DNA of 64,000 nt from Flavobacterium sp. SH_e (GCF_025717045.1 NZ_JAOVZN010000007.1:62001-126000), one strand, 5' to 3'. Positions 17,124 to 26,771 are shown, numbered from the stretch's first letter. A program made the numbers and translations. Notes: generated by a model not told the origin, from the letters alone.

Positions 17124-17528
17124 TTATTTAATTTCCTGACAAAGCTCTACTAAAACGCCATTTGTGTTCTTTGGATGCAGAAAAACAACCAATTTATTGT
17201 CGGCTCCTTTCTTCGGAACTTCATTAATCAAGACAAAACCTTCATTTTTTAAGCGGGCAATTTCGGCTTCGATATCATCAACATCAAAAGCAATGTGATG
17301 AATTCCTTCTCCTTTTTTCTCCAAGAATTTAGCAATCGGGCTTTCTGGATTTGTTGCCACCAGAAGCTCGATTTTATTATTTCCCGTTTGAAAAAATGAA
17401 GTTAGAACACCTTCGCTTTCTACCGCTTCCATTTTATAAGACGGAACGCCAAGCATTTTTTCGAACAAAACATTTGCGTCGTCCATATTTTTTACTGCAA
17501 TCCCGATATGTTCTATTTTGTTTACCAT
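17124..17528 (-). CDS. mce: Methylmalonyl-CoA epimerase
   Basis: A 134-residue protein of the glyoxalase/VOC fold with two beta-alpha-beta-beta-beta units: metal ligands are visible in KIEHIGIAV (His7), NKIELLVA, GIHHIAFDVDD and VLVELCQEI. It interconverts (2R)- and (2S)-methylmalonyl-CoA in propionate metabolism in the cytoplasm. The stop of the next upstream gene region is about 10 bases away from its start, so it may share a transcript with the 786-residue protein gene upstream. Confidence 0.93.
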   Translation of the reverse strand: MVNKIEHIGIAVKNMDDANVLFEKMLGVPSYKMEAVESEGVLTSFFQTGNNKIELLVATNPESPIAKFLEKKGEGIHHIAFDVDDIEAEIARLKNEGFVLINEVPKKGADNKLVVFLHPKNTNGVLVELCQEIK

Positions 17529-17538
17529 AGTTTCAATT

Positions 17539-19899
17539 TTATTGGTTCACATAAGTACTAAAATAACCGCATTCTGCAATTACATCCTGATAATATTTCG
17601 TGTCAGAATAGTCTTTCCTTAAAGTCTTGAAAGCGTTCCAAGCAATAAAATTAACTTTATCCTCGCGAATTTCCCAATAGTTATTTACGTCGCTGTATTT
17701 TTTATTGTAATAATCGTTTCGTTCACATTTCGAAATCAAATACAAACATTTTGCTTTTTGATCTTTAGTAGAAGCCGCTTCAAAAGCTTTTTGATAATAC
17801 ATTTTCGAAACCGAATTGTCTGTAATCATATCTTTCATTGAATTTCTAAATGAATACGGACTTGATCCATAACCCACAATGGTGATTTCATAGAAAGTTC
17901 TTCCGTTTCCAAAATGAGAAATATTATAAAATGCATTTCCTAACAAAAGACTATTCGTGTAAACATCTTCTTTTTGAGCCAATTTCTCTTGCATAGATTT
18001 TATCGTCGTCAAGAAATCCATATAAGTATATTTTCTTTTCTGATACGCCGCGTGCTCGCAATCATGACAATCCTTAATATTTCCGTTAAACGGATTTCCT
18101 AGGAATTTATAATATTGAACAGAATCGGTTTGTTGCATAAACGCAATTGCTTCTGGAATTTTGTTCTTGAAAGTCGCCTGAACTGCTTGGAAATTATTAA
18201 TATCTTTCAGCTTCAAGCTGTAAATTCCTGCTCCAATCTTCTCGATTTCTGACTTATTAGATTTTTCCAAAAAGCTTTTAATCGCTAACAAATCCTTTTC
18301 ATTATCATAATATGCATTTCCATCATTCCAATAACTGTAACGTGATTCGCCAAAAATCTCAGCCATAACTAGATTTCCCTTTTCTTTGTAAAGGTGAGAC
18401 AAATAGCTTCTACTCCATGAAGAAGCATTCTGATAACGAAATTCCTGTCCTTTATAAGTTTTAGGAAGTTCATAATACAGCCAATTCAAATCGGCTAGGA
18501 TTGTTTTTTCGTTTTTGTCGGTCAGTTTATCAATCTTGTTTAAATTATTTACAAAGCGCAATAAACGAAGCTGCATTCCTGCCAGTTCTGTTTTTGGAAG
18601 CGTTTTTTCAGCTTTGCTGTAATTTTTATCTGCATTAGCATAATCTCCTTTTAAAGTCTGAAGATATCCAATCGCAATATCCCATAAATAGGGTTTCTCA
18701 GTATTTCCAGCAGCAGAAATTTTCGAAATCAAATCAACTGCACTGTTGTCTACTTTTGCTTTGTTTTCTGTTTTATTCTCGGCAACGGTTTGTTGTTTTG
18801 GTGGCTGATTTTCTCCTTGTCCGTTTAACTGAAACGAATTATTTAGAGATTGTTCTAATCTATTTACCAATCGTGTTGCCAGATAATTTAAATGTTCACT
18901 TTTCGGATTTAACTCATAAATTTTCTCAATCGCCTGTTTTTCATCTTTATAATATCCATGAATTGCCCAAAGTGCGGCTTTCTCATCATTTTTTTTCGCC
19001 ATCGCCAAAGCCTTTGTCCAATCTGATTCATTTTTTGGACGGAAACTATACGCCGTTACAACTCTTAATTCTGGACATTTATCAAAAACCTGTGCGTACA
19101 AATAATTGGAAACAGCATATTTTTTCTGTTTGAAATTAATTCCAGCAACATAAGCCAAAGCACGATAATACAAAGTATTTTTTGGAACAGAACTTTCTGT
19201 TTTATTAAAAAAGTCAATTGCTTTTTGTTTGTCATTACTATAAAAACGCGCTTTCATGGTTAGGAACCAATATCTGTTTTTCAAAAACGGATCTGATAAA
19301 GTATTGTAAACGTTTTCTATAGACTGAATCATTTTGGCATCATTGAAAGTTTTTGCCACAACTGGATCGTAACTCCAATAATCTTCGCCAATTGAAACGG
19401 TTTCTATTTTTTGAGCCAAATACAAAAATTCGACAAAGTTTTTGACTTTATCATCTTTTAAATTAAGCTTTTTGCTCCATTTTTGAGAGCTTTTATTTTC
19501 CTTTTTTGTTTTATAAAAAACATGCAGGTCTGTTATTTCTTCTTTATTCTGGATAGCGTTTTTTTCATCAGAATAATATCTTGGCTTTTCATCACCAATC
19601 AAAAAATAATTTACACTTGTCGTATCCACTTTTCCTTTTAAATAAGTAGCCCAATCTGATTTGATATTAGAATTAAAACGAGAATTGTGCTGCGTATCAA
19701 AACCAATTCCGTAGAAAATTCCGCCAGATAAAAACAAAGGCGAATACGATTTATCGGCAAAAGTTTCAGGAGTAAAATTTGAATTATAGCCAAAGAAATC
19801 CCAATCGTCTCCTCCGGCGCAGGCATATATAATTCCGTATGCAGAAAGCAAAACGGCACTAGAAACAAGAAATAATCTGCTCAAAAGTGTTTTTTTCAT
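17539..19899 (-). CDS. Large exported protein of unknown function with TPR-like helices
   Basis: A 786-residue protein with a signal sequence (MKKTLLSRLFLVSSAVLLSAYGIIYACAGG). The Cys at about residue 27 followed by an acidic AGGDDWDFF could be a lipidation and surface-export signal, but the lipobox is imperfect. The body is rich in helical pairs and TPR-like segments such as YYRALAYVAGINFKQKKYAVS, YLQTLKGDYANADKNYSKAEK and LLGNAFYNISHFGNGRTFYE, and a CxxC (DCHDCEHAAYQ) near residue 615. No enzymatic motif is recognised. It overlaps the end of the upstream lipoprotein gene by 41 bases, pointing to co-translation. It could be a scaffold or envelope assembly factor; that is a guess. Confidence 0.8.
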   Translation of the reverse strand: MKKTLLSRLFLVSSAVLLSAYGIIYACAGGDDWDFFGYNSNFTPETFADKSYSPLFLSGGIFYGIGFDTQHNSRFNSNIKSDWATYLKGKVDTTSVNYFLIGDEKPRYYSDEKNAIQNKEEITDLHVFYKTKKENKSSQKWSKKLNLKDDKVKNFVEFLYLAQKIETVSIGEDYWSYDPVVAKTFNDAKMIQSIENVYNTLSDPFLKNRYWFLTMKARFYSNDKQKAIDFFNKTESSVPKNTLYYRALAYVAGINFKQKKYAVSNYLYAQVFDKCPELRVVTAYSFRPKNESDWTKALAMAKKNDEKAALWAIHGYYKDEKQAIEKIYELNPKSEHLNYLATRLVNRLEQSLNNSFQLNGQGENQPPKQQTVAENKTENKAKVDNSAVDLISKISAAGNTEKPYLWDIAIGYLQTLKGDYANADKNYSKAEKTLPKTELAGMQLRLLRFVNNLNKIDKLTDKNEKTILADLNWLYYELPKTYKGQEFRYQNASSWSRSYLSHLYKEKGNLVMAEIFGESRYSYWNDGNAYYDNEKDLLAIKSFLEKSNKSEIEKIGAGIYSLKLKDINNFQAVQATFKNKIPEAIAFMQQTDSVQYYKFLGNPFNGNIKDCHDCEHAAYQKRKYTYMDFLTTIKSMQEKLAQKEDVYTNSLLLGNAFYNISHFGNGRTFYEITIVGYGSSPYSFRNSMKDMITDNSVSKMYYQKAFEAASTKDQKAKCLYLISKCERNDYYNKKYSDVNNYWEIREDKVNFIAWNAFKTLRKDYSDTKYYQDVIAECGYFSTYVNQ

Positions 19900-20863
19900 A
19901 ATTGTTTAAGTTGAATTCGTCTAAATCGTAAAATATAATTTCGTTTGGCTTTTCGATAAGATTATATTGCAAATCTTCTGCCATTTCTTTTAAATCGTCT
20001 TTTGAAATTTCTTCTATTTTCAAAAGATCATTTTCTTCATAAAAAACTCCATTTTTATAATTGGATTGTTTCGCTCTAAAAAAAATGGAGCTTGTTTTTT
20101 CAAAATTTGGATCTTCTTCCAATTCTTTCCTATTCATTTTCGAACGAAGTCCGATTACTTTATTATTTCTAATATGAACTCCCCAAGAATAAATTGGAAA
20201 TGCAAAATCCAGATGAAGCGGATATTTCTTTAAACTCTTAAGATATCGTTCTGCTACTTTCTGATCGTAAATCGAATTAAGAGAATCGGGCGCAATTGAT
20301 CCCATATTGTAATACATCAAAACTCCAGAATCGACGCTTGGAATTTTTGTTTTCTTAAAATATTTCACCTGATGCAATCGAATTGTTGCCGAAAGTTTTT
20401 TCTTCGAAAGCTTCTTAAAACTCTTTATAAACTTGAGATAATTTTCTTTGCTTTCTAAAGACCAGTCACAATCTATCTGAATTTCTTGAGAAACGATTTT
20501 ATTTTTAGAATTGATCTGTTCGATAAAATCAAAAGTTTTTTGAGCTAAATCTTCGACATCAAGATTTTTTTGCAGCATTACTTTGTTCTGAATAAAAACA
20601 ACTGGAACAATCTTATATCCGTTCGGATTTATTTCAAAACGAATTGGACTTATCGGAATTGGGAATTTAGATTCAGGATGAAGTCCGATATCAAAATATC
20701 GAACATAAAGCTTGCTGACGTTGTTTTCTTCTAAAACTTCTTTTTCAATTTTAGAAAATTTGAAGATCGTTTTCCAGTAATAAAAAGAGATAACAGGTTT
20801 TTCGTTTTTAGTGCATGAGAACATTAAAAAGAGAAACAAAACTGAAAAAAATCGCTTTAACAA
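19859..20863 (-). CDS. Lipoprotein of unknown function (possible DUF3142-like barrel)
   Basis: A 334-residue protein with a lipoprotein signal peptide, LKRFFSVLFLFLMFSC. The mature part has repeated beta-alpha units: VSKLYVRYFDIGL, IQIDCDWSLESKENYLKFIKSF, LSATIRLHQVKYF and VLMYYNMGSI, laid out like the catalytic-barrel-type DUF3142 family, though the match is by eye only. The start is TTG at 20863; the only in-frame ATG nearby would remove the signal. Its last 41 bases overlap the start of the large TPR-like protein gene, so the two are one unit. Confidence 0.75.
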   Translation of the reverse strand: MLKRFFSVLFLFLMFSCTKNEKPVISFYYWKTIFKFSKIEKEVLEENNVSKLYVRYFDIGLHPESKFPIPISPIRFEINPNGYKIVPVVFIQNKVMLQKNLDVEDLAQKTFDFIEQINSKNKIVSQEIQIDCDWSLESKENYLKFIKSFKKLSKKKLSATIRLHQVKYFKKTKIPSVDSGVLMYYNMGSIAPDSLNSIYDQKVAERYLKSLKKYPLHLDFAFPIYSWGVHIRNNKVIGLRSKMNRKELEEDPNFEKTSSIFFRAKQSNYKNGVFYEENDLLKIEEISKDDLKEMAEDLQYNLIEKPNEIIFYDLDEFNLNNYEKNTFEQIISCF

Positions 20864-21034
20864 AACTTAGAAAATTACATTTTAATTCAAAAGTAAGAAA
20901 TTATGTCTTTTTAAAATATTCAAACTATAAAAAACTGAAGAATCGCAAAAGTTTGAAATCCTAATAAATAGCCAAAAAATTTCAATTAAAGCAAATATAA
21001 TTGTTATTTTGTGCAATCAAATTGAAAAACCGTT

Positions 21035-22723
21035 ATGTTGAAAGACACCTTAAAATACATTGCATTTATAATTTTAATATCAATGATAAGCTGCGCGAAA
21101 AGAGGCAGCATTACCGGCGGTTTAAAAGATACGTTACCTCCTGTTTTAACATCTAGTTTTCCTAAAAATTTCAGCACTGATTTTAAAGGAAATACGATCA
21201 CTTTAAATTTTGACGAATATGTCAAACTTAAAAACACAAACAAACAGCTGATTATTTCTCCTCCATTAAAGTACGAACCTTTAATTACGCCATCAACAGC
21301 CAGTAAATTTATAAAGATCGAAATTCGTGATACTTTACAGCCAAACACAACTTATAGTTTCAATTTTGGACAAGCCATTACGGACAATAATGAAGGAAAT
21401 GCGTTAAACCAATTCAAGTATATTTTTTCGACAGGACCTTATATTGATTCCTTAAAATTGAGCGGAAGAATTAAAGACGCGCGTGAGAAATATGTGGATA
21501 ATTTTGTTTCTGTAATGTTATACGAGGTGAATGACAAATTCAAAGATTCTACTATTTACAAAGAATTTCCTCGCTACATTACAAATACTTTAGACAGTAT
21601 GAGAACTTTCCAGTTTGAAAATTTGAAAGCAGGAAAATATCTTTTGATTGCACTAAAAGACAAAGGTTCAAACAATAAATTCAATCCGAAAGATGATAAA
21701 ATCGGGTTTTTGAAAAACTACATTACAATTCCAACTGATACGGTTTACGAGTTAGAATTGTTTAAGGAAGTTTTGCCTTTAAAGACTTTCAAACCTATTC
21801 AGGCTTCTGGAAATAGATTATTGCTTCCGTATGAAGGGAAACAGAATTTCAAGAATTCGAAACCAAATATTGTACTTAAAAATGGCGATGAAGTTCTAGA
21901 AACTATTGTTACACAATTCCCGAAAAAAGATTCACTTCAAGTTTGGTATAAATCCCTAAAAGTAGATTCTTTATCAATGGAAGTATCAAAAGGAGATTAT
22001 AACAAAAAGTTTACTTTTAAGATTAAAGCCCTTAAAAAAGATACTTTAGCTATCAAACCAGTACAAAATGGGCAAATTAATTTTAGAGAACGTTTTACTT
22101 TAGAAACCGAAACTCCTTTGGTTAAATTTGATCAAACTAAAATCAAATTGATAAACAAAGATTCTGTTGCTGTTCCTTACACAACCGAATATGACGAATT
22201 TGACCAAAAATTATATATTGATTTTAAGAAAGAACCTTTAGAAAAATATCAAATGACACTTTTCCCAGGAGCTTTGACCGATTTTTATGAAAAAAGCAAT
22301 GATACTTTATCCTATAAACTCGCAACAAAAGAATTGGAAGATTACGGCAATTTGGTATTGAACTTTAAAAATGTAAAACGTTTTCCAATTATTGTAGAAA
22401 TTACCAACAAAAAAGGAGATAATGTTCTCGCCAGCGAATATTCTGAAGGAGCAACCAAAATCTCATTTAACTTAATGGTTCCTGAGGAATTTACTGTTCG
22501 AGTTATTTATGACGATAACAAAAATAAAGTTTACGATACTGGAAATTTCTTAAATAAAACCTATTCTGAGGAAGTATTTTATTATCAAAAAGGCATAGAC
22601 GTCCGATCTAACTGGGATGTAGATGAAACTATAGATTTAAGCGTTCCTTTTAATCCTGAAGTCGAGAAAAAACAAGACGATAAAAAGAAAAAAGAAGCAG
22701 AAAAGAAACGGAAAGCGTTCTAG
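21035..22723 (+). CDS. Ig-like (Big_5) domain lipoprotein
   Basis: A 562-residue protein with a lipoprotein signal peptide ending in the lipobox ISMISC (Cys20). Right after it comes a bacterial Ig-like domain: PPVLTSSFPKNFSTDFKGNTITLNFDE and PNTTYSFNFGQAITDNNEGN, then several beta-rich repeats and a lysine/glutamate-rich C-terminal tail (KKQDDKKKKEAEKKRKAF). The type is widely conserved in Bacteroidota as an outer-membrane-associated protein of unknown role. Its stop codon overlaps that of the convergent nitrilase gene by 4 bases, leaving no terminator. Confidence 0.85.
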   Translation: MLKDTLKYIAFIILISMISCAKRGSITGGLKDTLPPVLTSSFPKNFSTDFKGNTITLNFDEYVKLKNTNKQLIISPPLKYEPLITPSTASKFIKIEIRDTLQPNTTYSFNFGQAITDNNEGNALNQFKYIFSTGPYIDSLKLSGRIKDAREKYVDNFVSVMLYEVNDKFKDSTIYKEFPRYITNTLDSMRTFQFENLKAGKYLLIALKDKGSNNKFNPKDDKIGFLKNYITIPTDTVYELELFKEVLPLKTFKPIQASGNRLLLPYEGKQNFKNSKPNIVLKNGDEVLETIVTQFPKKDSLQVWYKSLKVDSLSMEVSKGDYNKKFTFKIKALKKDTLAIKPVQNGQINFRERFTLETETPLVKFDQTKIKLINKDSVAVPYTTEYDEFDQKLYIDFKKEPLEKYQMTLFPGALTDFYEKSNDTLSYKLATKELEDYGNLVLNFKNVKRFPIIVEITNKKGDNVLASEYSEGATKISFNLMVPEEFTVRVIYDDNKNKVYDTGNFLNKTYSEEVFYYQKGIDVRSNWDVDETIDLSVPFNPEVEKKQDDKKKKEAEKKRKAF

Positions 22724-23487
22724 ATTTTAATTTCGAAAGTATCCTGGTCACCTAGGAAATTTAGTTTTCTTCTGGTTTCCAACATTATATCTTTATCCAA
22801 TTCAGCCACAAAAACACCTTCTGTTTCTTGTGGCTTTATTATATAATTCCCCCAATAATCAATTAATTGAGTATGTCCGTTATGCTCAAAATTATTATCA
22901 TCAAAACCAATTCTGTTTACGCCAGCAACATAGCTCAAGTTTTCTATCGCGCGGGCATTTAGCAAAGTATCCCAGGCGCTTGTTCGAACTTTTGGCCAAT
23001 TGGCGACATACAAAAGAAGATCGTAGTTTTCGACATTTCGCGCAAAAACAGGAAAACGTAAATCGTAACAAATCTGAAGGCAAATTTTCCAGCCTAAATA
23101 TTCCACAATTACTTTTTGAGTTCCTGGAATATAAAATTCATTTTCTCCCGCAAGCGAAAACAAATGTCTCTTATCATAATATTGAAAATCTCCTGAGGGA
23201 AAAACAAACAGCATTCGGTTATAATATTCTCCGTTTTCCGTAATTACAAGACTTCCTGTAATTGCCGCATTTTTTTCTCTTGCTTTTAATTTCATCCATT
23301 CAATAGTTTCACCTTGCATCGTTTCTGCAACTTCAGAAGCATTCATTGTAAACCCAGTCGAAAACATTTCCGGAAGCACAATTAAGTTTATTTCTGAATC
23401 CAATTCATTTATCTGGTCATCAAATTTTTCTCGGTTTGCAGCAGCATTTTCCCAAATAAGATCGGTTTGAATTAAAGCAATTTTCAT
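22720..23487 (-). CDS. Nitrilase-superfamily amidohydrolase (omega-amidase type)
   Basis: A 255-residue carbon-nitrogen hydrolase. The catalytic triad is visible: Glu40 (VLPEMFSTGF), Lys106 (YYDKRHLF) and Cys140 (LQICYDLRFPVF). The TGFTMN and GENEFYIPG segments are typical of the YafV/omega-amidase branch, which hydrolyses alpha-ketoglutaramate and alpha-ketosuccinamate, a metabolite-repair role. Ends tail-to-tail with the Ig-like lipoprotein gene (shared CTAG). Substrate is inferred from branch similarity. Confidence 0.88.
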   Translation of the reverse strand: MKIALIQTDLIWENAAANREKFDDQINELDSEINLIVLPEMFSTGFTMNASEVAETMQGETIEWMKLKAREKNAAITGSLVITENGEYYNRMLFVFPSGDFQYYDKRHLFSLAGENEFYIPGTQKVIVEYLGWKICLQICYDLRFPVFARNVENYDLLLYVANWPKVRTSAWDTLLNARAIENLSYVAGVNRIGFDDNNFEHNGHTQLIDYWGNYIIKPQETEGVFVAELDKDIMLETRRKLNFLGDQDTFEIKI

Positions 23488-23562
23488 CTTTTGAATTTTT
23501 ATATAAAGGTAGAAAACATCAGCGTATTCTTCATTTATTCCTCAATAATTTTAACATTATCA

Positions 23563-23597
23563 TTGCAAAAAAAACGCAGTTTTTGCAAAAAAAATGC
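23563..23597. promoter_or_regulatory. Direct repeat upstream of the GntP operon, possible operator
   Basis: TTGCAAAAAAAACGC (23563-23577) and TTGCAAAAAAAATGC (23583-23597) are direct repeats with a 20-base period. A -7 element TATATTTG follows at 23617-23624. The repeat stands at the position of an activator or repressor site of the first gene of the operon. The regulator is unknown; the DeoR-family gene of the locus is one candidate. Confidence 0.4.
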
Positions 23598-23669
23598 GAT
23601 GTGTAGAATTATTTTATATATTTGAAATTACAACCACAATTATAACTAACTAAAATACAACCACAAACC

Positions 23670-24989
23670 ATGAGCATTCTCATACTCACTGCGTGCATTA
23701 TATTCTTGATTCTACAGATTGCCTGGTTTAAAATTAATCCGTTTATCGCGTTTATTATTACGTCGCTTTTGGCTGCGCTTTTTCTTGGTTTGCCAATTGA
23801 AACCATATCGCCAGTTTTGCAAAAAGGCCTCGGCGAAATGCTCGGTTCAATAACTTTGATAATTGTTTTCGGAACTTGCATTGGTAAACTCGCTGTTTCT
23901 TCTGGAGCCGCAAAAGTGATTGCGAAAACAGTTATGAATTGGACTGGGAGAAAATATGTTCGTTTGGGTTTAATGATTACTGGATTTATAATCGGAATTC
24001 CGCTTTTTTACAGCGTCGGATTTGTGCTTTTGGTTCCGCTGATTTTTTCTGTCGCGCATCAATTTAAATTATCAAAAGTCTATTTGGGAATTCCAATGCT
24101 GGCTTCGCTTTCTGTTGCGCATGGATTTTTGCCACCACATCCTTCCCCAATGGCTTTGAGTAGTATTTTAAAAGCAGATATTGGTTTGGTTTTAATTTAC
24201 GGAATTATAATCGCGATTCCCACAATCTTAATTGCGGGATTATGGTTTTCAACTCGCTTCAAAAACATCAAAACCGAATCGGATCATGAAATTTTAAATG
24301 TTGAAGAAATTACAAACGAAGGCAAACTGCCAAGTTTTGGATTGAGTTTATTTTCTGCTTTATTTCCTGTTTTCGGATTAACGATTACTTCTTTACTTCC
24401 ACTAATTTCAAATAATGAAAAATTAATTGCGATCTGCAAAATTATCGGAGATCCAAGTATCATAATGTTATTGTCACTTTTGCTTTGCACTTATACTTTA
24501 GGAATTAAAATGAATAGAAGCATGTCATCTGTTATGGATGATTATACACAAGCTATAAAAGATGTCGCTCTTATTGTTTTAATTGTTGGAGGTGCGGGCT
24601 GTTTAAAAGAAGTTATGATTGTTAGTGGCGTAAACGAAACTATTGTAGCCACTTTAAATCAAATAAACATTCATCCGTTTTTATTGGCTTGGACGATGGC
24701 AGCGATTATTCGTATTTGCGTTGGTTCGGCAACTGCAGCAGGTTTAATGACAGCGAGTGTTTTATTACCTTTACTACAATCTAACGATCTCGACCCCAAT
24801 CTCTTTGTACTTTCTGTTGGAGCCGGAAGTTTAATGTGTTCGCACGTAAACGATCCCAGTTTCTGGATGTTCAAAGAATATTTCAACATTAGCCTAAAAG
24901 ACACTTTTAAATCCTGGACAGTAATGGAATCTTTGGTTTCTGTTCTGGGAATTGTATTTATATTTATTTTAAACGCTTTAATACATTAA
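23670..24989 (+). CDS. GntP family permease
   Basis: A 439-residue protein of about 12 hydrophobic segments, beginning MSILILTACIIFLILQIAWF. The GntP family marks are visible: GLGEMLGSITLIIVFGTCIGKL, HGFLPPHPSPMA and SATAAGLMTASVLLPLL near the C-terminus, with CSHVNDPSFWMFKEYF. The family imports gluconate, but also contains the D-serine permease DsdX. In this operon, which ends with D-amino-acid-type enzymes, a D-serine or related hydroxy acid substrate is more likely than gluconate; this is an inference from context. Confidence 0.9.
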   Translation: MSILILTACIIFLILQIAWFKINPFIAFIITSLLAALFLGLPIETISPVLQKGLGEMLGSITLIIVFGTCIGKLAVSSGAAKVIAKTVMNWTGRKYVRLGLMITGFIIGIPLFYSVGFVLLVPLIFSVAHQFKLSKVYLGIPMLASLSVAHGFLPPHPSPMALSSILKADIGLVLIYGIIIAIPTILIAGLWFSTRFKNIKTESDHEILNVEEITNEGKLPSFGLSLFSALFPVFGLTITSLLPLISNNEKLIAICKIIGDPSIIMLLSLLLCTYTLGIKMNRSMSSVMDDYTQAIKDVALIVLIVGGAGCLKEVMIVSGVNETIVATLNQINIHPFLLAWTMAAIIRICVGSATAAGLMTASVLLPLLQSNDLDPNLFVLSVGAGSLMCSHVNDPSFWMFKEYFNISLKDTFKSWTVMESLVSVLGIVFIFILNALIH

Positions 24990-24993
24990 AATC

Positions 24994-25461
24994 ATGAGTT
25001 TAAATCCGCAAGAAAAATTCGAAAGTCTAGGTTTATCGCTTCCTCCTGCTCCACAGCCGCTAGGAATTTATAAACCGTATTTAGTAGACGGAAAATATCT
25101 ATATCTATCTGGTCACGGACCTGTTCAAGATGATAAATCTTTAATTATCGGCCGAATTGGAGAAGATATGGATATCGAAGTAGGAAAATTGGCCGCAAGA
25201 CAAGTCGGACTTACAATGCTTTCTACAATTGTAACCAATTTTGGAAGCTTAAGCAAAGTAAAAAGAGTGATCAAAGTTCTCGGAATGGTGAATTGCACAT
25301 CTGATTTCTTAAAACATCCTTATGTAATAAATGGCTGCAGCGAATTATTTGCAGAAGTTTGGGGACAAGAAAACGGAATCGGTGTGAGAAGTGCTGTTGG
25401 ATTTGGTTCGCTTCCTGATAATATTCCTGTTGAAGTTGAAGCGCTTTTTGAATTGTATTAA
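24994..25461 (+). CDS. RidA family protein (reactive imine deaminase type)
   Basis: A 155-residue RidA/YjgF-like protein: GKYLYLSGHGPVQ, TMLSTIVTNFGSL, VKRVIKVLGMVN and VRSAVGFGSLPDNIPVEVEALFEL follow the family order. RidA hydrolyses the reactive 2-aminoacrylate enamine and imine made by PLP-dependent dehydratases. It begins 5 bases after the permease stop, so it is co-transcribed, and lies upstream of a PLP enzyme, which supports a role in protecting against its intermediate. The classic catalytic Arg near the C-terminus appears as VRSAVGF. Confidence 0.9.
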   Translation: MSLNPQEKFESLGLSLPPAPQPLGIYKPYLVDGKYLYLSGHGPVQDDKSLIIGRIGEDMDIEVGKLAARQVGLTMLSTIVTNFGSLSKVKRVIKVLGMVNCTSDFLKHPYVINGCSELFAEVWGQENGIGVRSAVGFGSLPDNIPVEVEALFELY

Positions 25462-25476
25462 ATCGAAATTATTTTC

Positions 25477-25611
25477 TAACACATAGAAACATAGATTTTT
25501 TTTCAAAATTGAGATTAAAATAGATGGCTAGTCATTCACACATAGTCTCTGTTTACTAAAACAATTGAAACGTCTTTTGCCAGCATCAAAAGCCTATGTT
25601 TCTATGTGTTA
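25477..25611. repeat. Long inverted repeat inside the D-amino-acid operon
   Basis: TAACACATAGAAACATAG (25477-25494) is repeated as its exact complement CTATGTTTCTATGTGTTA (25594-25611), 99 bases apart, with T and A runs next to the arms. No ORF lies between. It separates the RidA gene from the aldolase-like gene. The outer arms resemble common flavobacterial intergenic repeats; a MITE-like element or a processed RNA hairpin are both possible. Confidence 0.65.
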
Positions 25612-25655
25612 AAAAAATCAACACGAAGATTATAAATTGCTAAAAACCAAGAACC

Positions 25656-26759
25656 ATGCAAAAGAACTGGTGGGAAATAAATTCAGAAACGCTTATCGAT
25701 ACTCCGTTTTTAGCAGTTTACGAAGATCGGTTAAGACAAAATATTGAAAAGCTCATTTCTTATGTCAAAGGCGACACACAAAGATTGCGTCCGCATATTA
25801 AAACACATAAAAATGCCGAAGTTTTAGAGCTTTTTAAAATTTACAACATCAAGAAAATAAAATGTGCCACAATTGCCGAAGCAGAACTTGCAGCAAATCA
25901 GCACATCGAAGACATCCTTTTAGCATATCAACCCGTCGGATTAAAAGTCGAAAGATGGATTTCATTAATTAAAAAATTTCCTGAAACTCATTTCTCAACT
26001 ATTGTAGACAATCTGAAAACTGCTTTGGATTTAAATGAAATTGCCAAAAGAAATAATATCGTTCTTTCCATTTATTTGGATTTAAATACAGGAATGAATA
26101 GAACGGGTTTTTCAATTTCTGAAGATTGGGCAACTTTAATTAATGAAATTATAAAATTGAAAAATCTTCATTTAGAAGGAATTCACATTTATGACGGACA
26201 TACAAAAGGAACTTTAGAAGAACGAAATTTAGAAACTTCAAAAGCATTTGATCAAATTAAAAATCAAATTAAAGACATTAATTATGATTTAAAAATTGTT
26301 GCAGGCGGTTCTAATACTTTTCCTTTTTATGCAAAACAAGAAAATGTAGAATGCAGTCCGGGAACTTTTGTTTTTTGGGATTCGAATTATCAAATTCATT
26401 TACCCGAACAAGATTTCAAACCTGCGTTAGTAATCGTTGGAACAATTATTTCTAAACCGACTAAAAATACATTTTGCGTAGATATTGGCTATAAAGCCGT
26501 TTCATCTGAAAATCCGATTGATAAAAGATTGGTTGTTTTGAATGATGAAAATTTGATTCCAACCGCACATTCTGAAGAACATTTAATTCTCGAAAATAAA
26601 GGTCAAAACAAATATGAAATTGGAGATATTATTTACGCAAAACCTTATCATGTCTGTCCAACTGTTGCTTTGTACGATAATCTTCAAGCAGTAAACAAAA
26701 AACATCAAATTTATGCGCAATGGCCAGTTGGCGCGCGAGGCCGAAAAAATACTATTTAA
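25656..26759 (+). CDS. D-threonine aldolase / D-serine dehydratase-like PLP enzyme
   Basis: A 367-residue protein with an alanine-racemase-type N-terminal barrel and a D-serine dehydratase-like C-terminal domain. The PLP lysine is Lys49 in RPHIKTHKN; barrel segments LDLNTGMNRTGF, GIHIYDGHTKG and VAGGSNTFPF follow; the metal-binding HVCPT (near residue 335) is the ligand pair of the zinc/manganese-dependent members. The family either cleaves D-threonine to glycine and acetaldehyde or deaminates D-serine to pyruvate. With RidA beside it, the dehydratase activity is attractive, but this is an inference. Confidence 0.9.
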   Translation: MQKNWWEINSETLIDTPFLAVYEDRLRQNIEKLISYVKGDTQRLRPHIKTHKNAEVLELFKIYNIKKIKCATIAEAELAANQHIEDILLAYQPVGLKVERWISLIKKFPETHFSTIVDNLKTALDLNEIAKRNNIVLSIYLDLNTGMNRTGFSISEDWATLINEIIKLKNLHLEGIHIYDGHTKGTLEERNLETSKAFDQIKNQIKDINYDLKIVAGGSNTFPFYAKQENVECSPGTFVFWDSNYQIHLPEQDFKPALVIVGTIISKPTKNTFCVDIGYKAVSSENPIDKRLVVLNDENLIPTAHSEEHLILENKGQNKYEIGDIIYAKPYHVCPTVALYDNLQAVNKKHQIYAQWPVGARGRKNTI

Positions 26760-26771
26760 ATTTTAAATCCT

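Noticed and set aside
18756-19133. 125-codon plus-strand frame inside the 786-residue gene
   Set aside because: Antisense shadow of a gene with a signal peptide and consistent coding pattern.
22830-23243. 137-codon plus-strand frame opposite the nitrilase gene
   Set aside because: Antisense shadow; the minus frame carries the full Glu-Lys-Cys triad.
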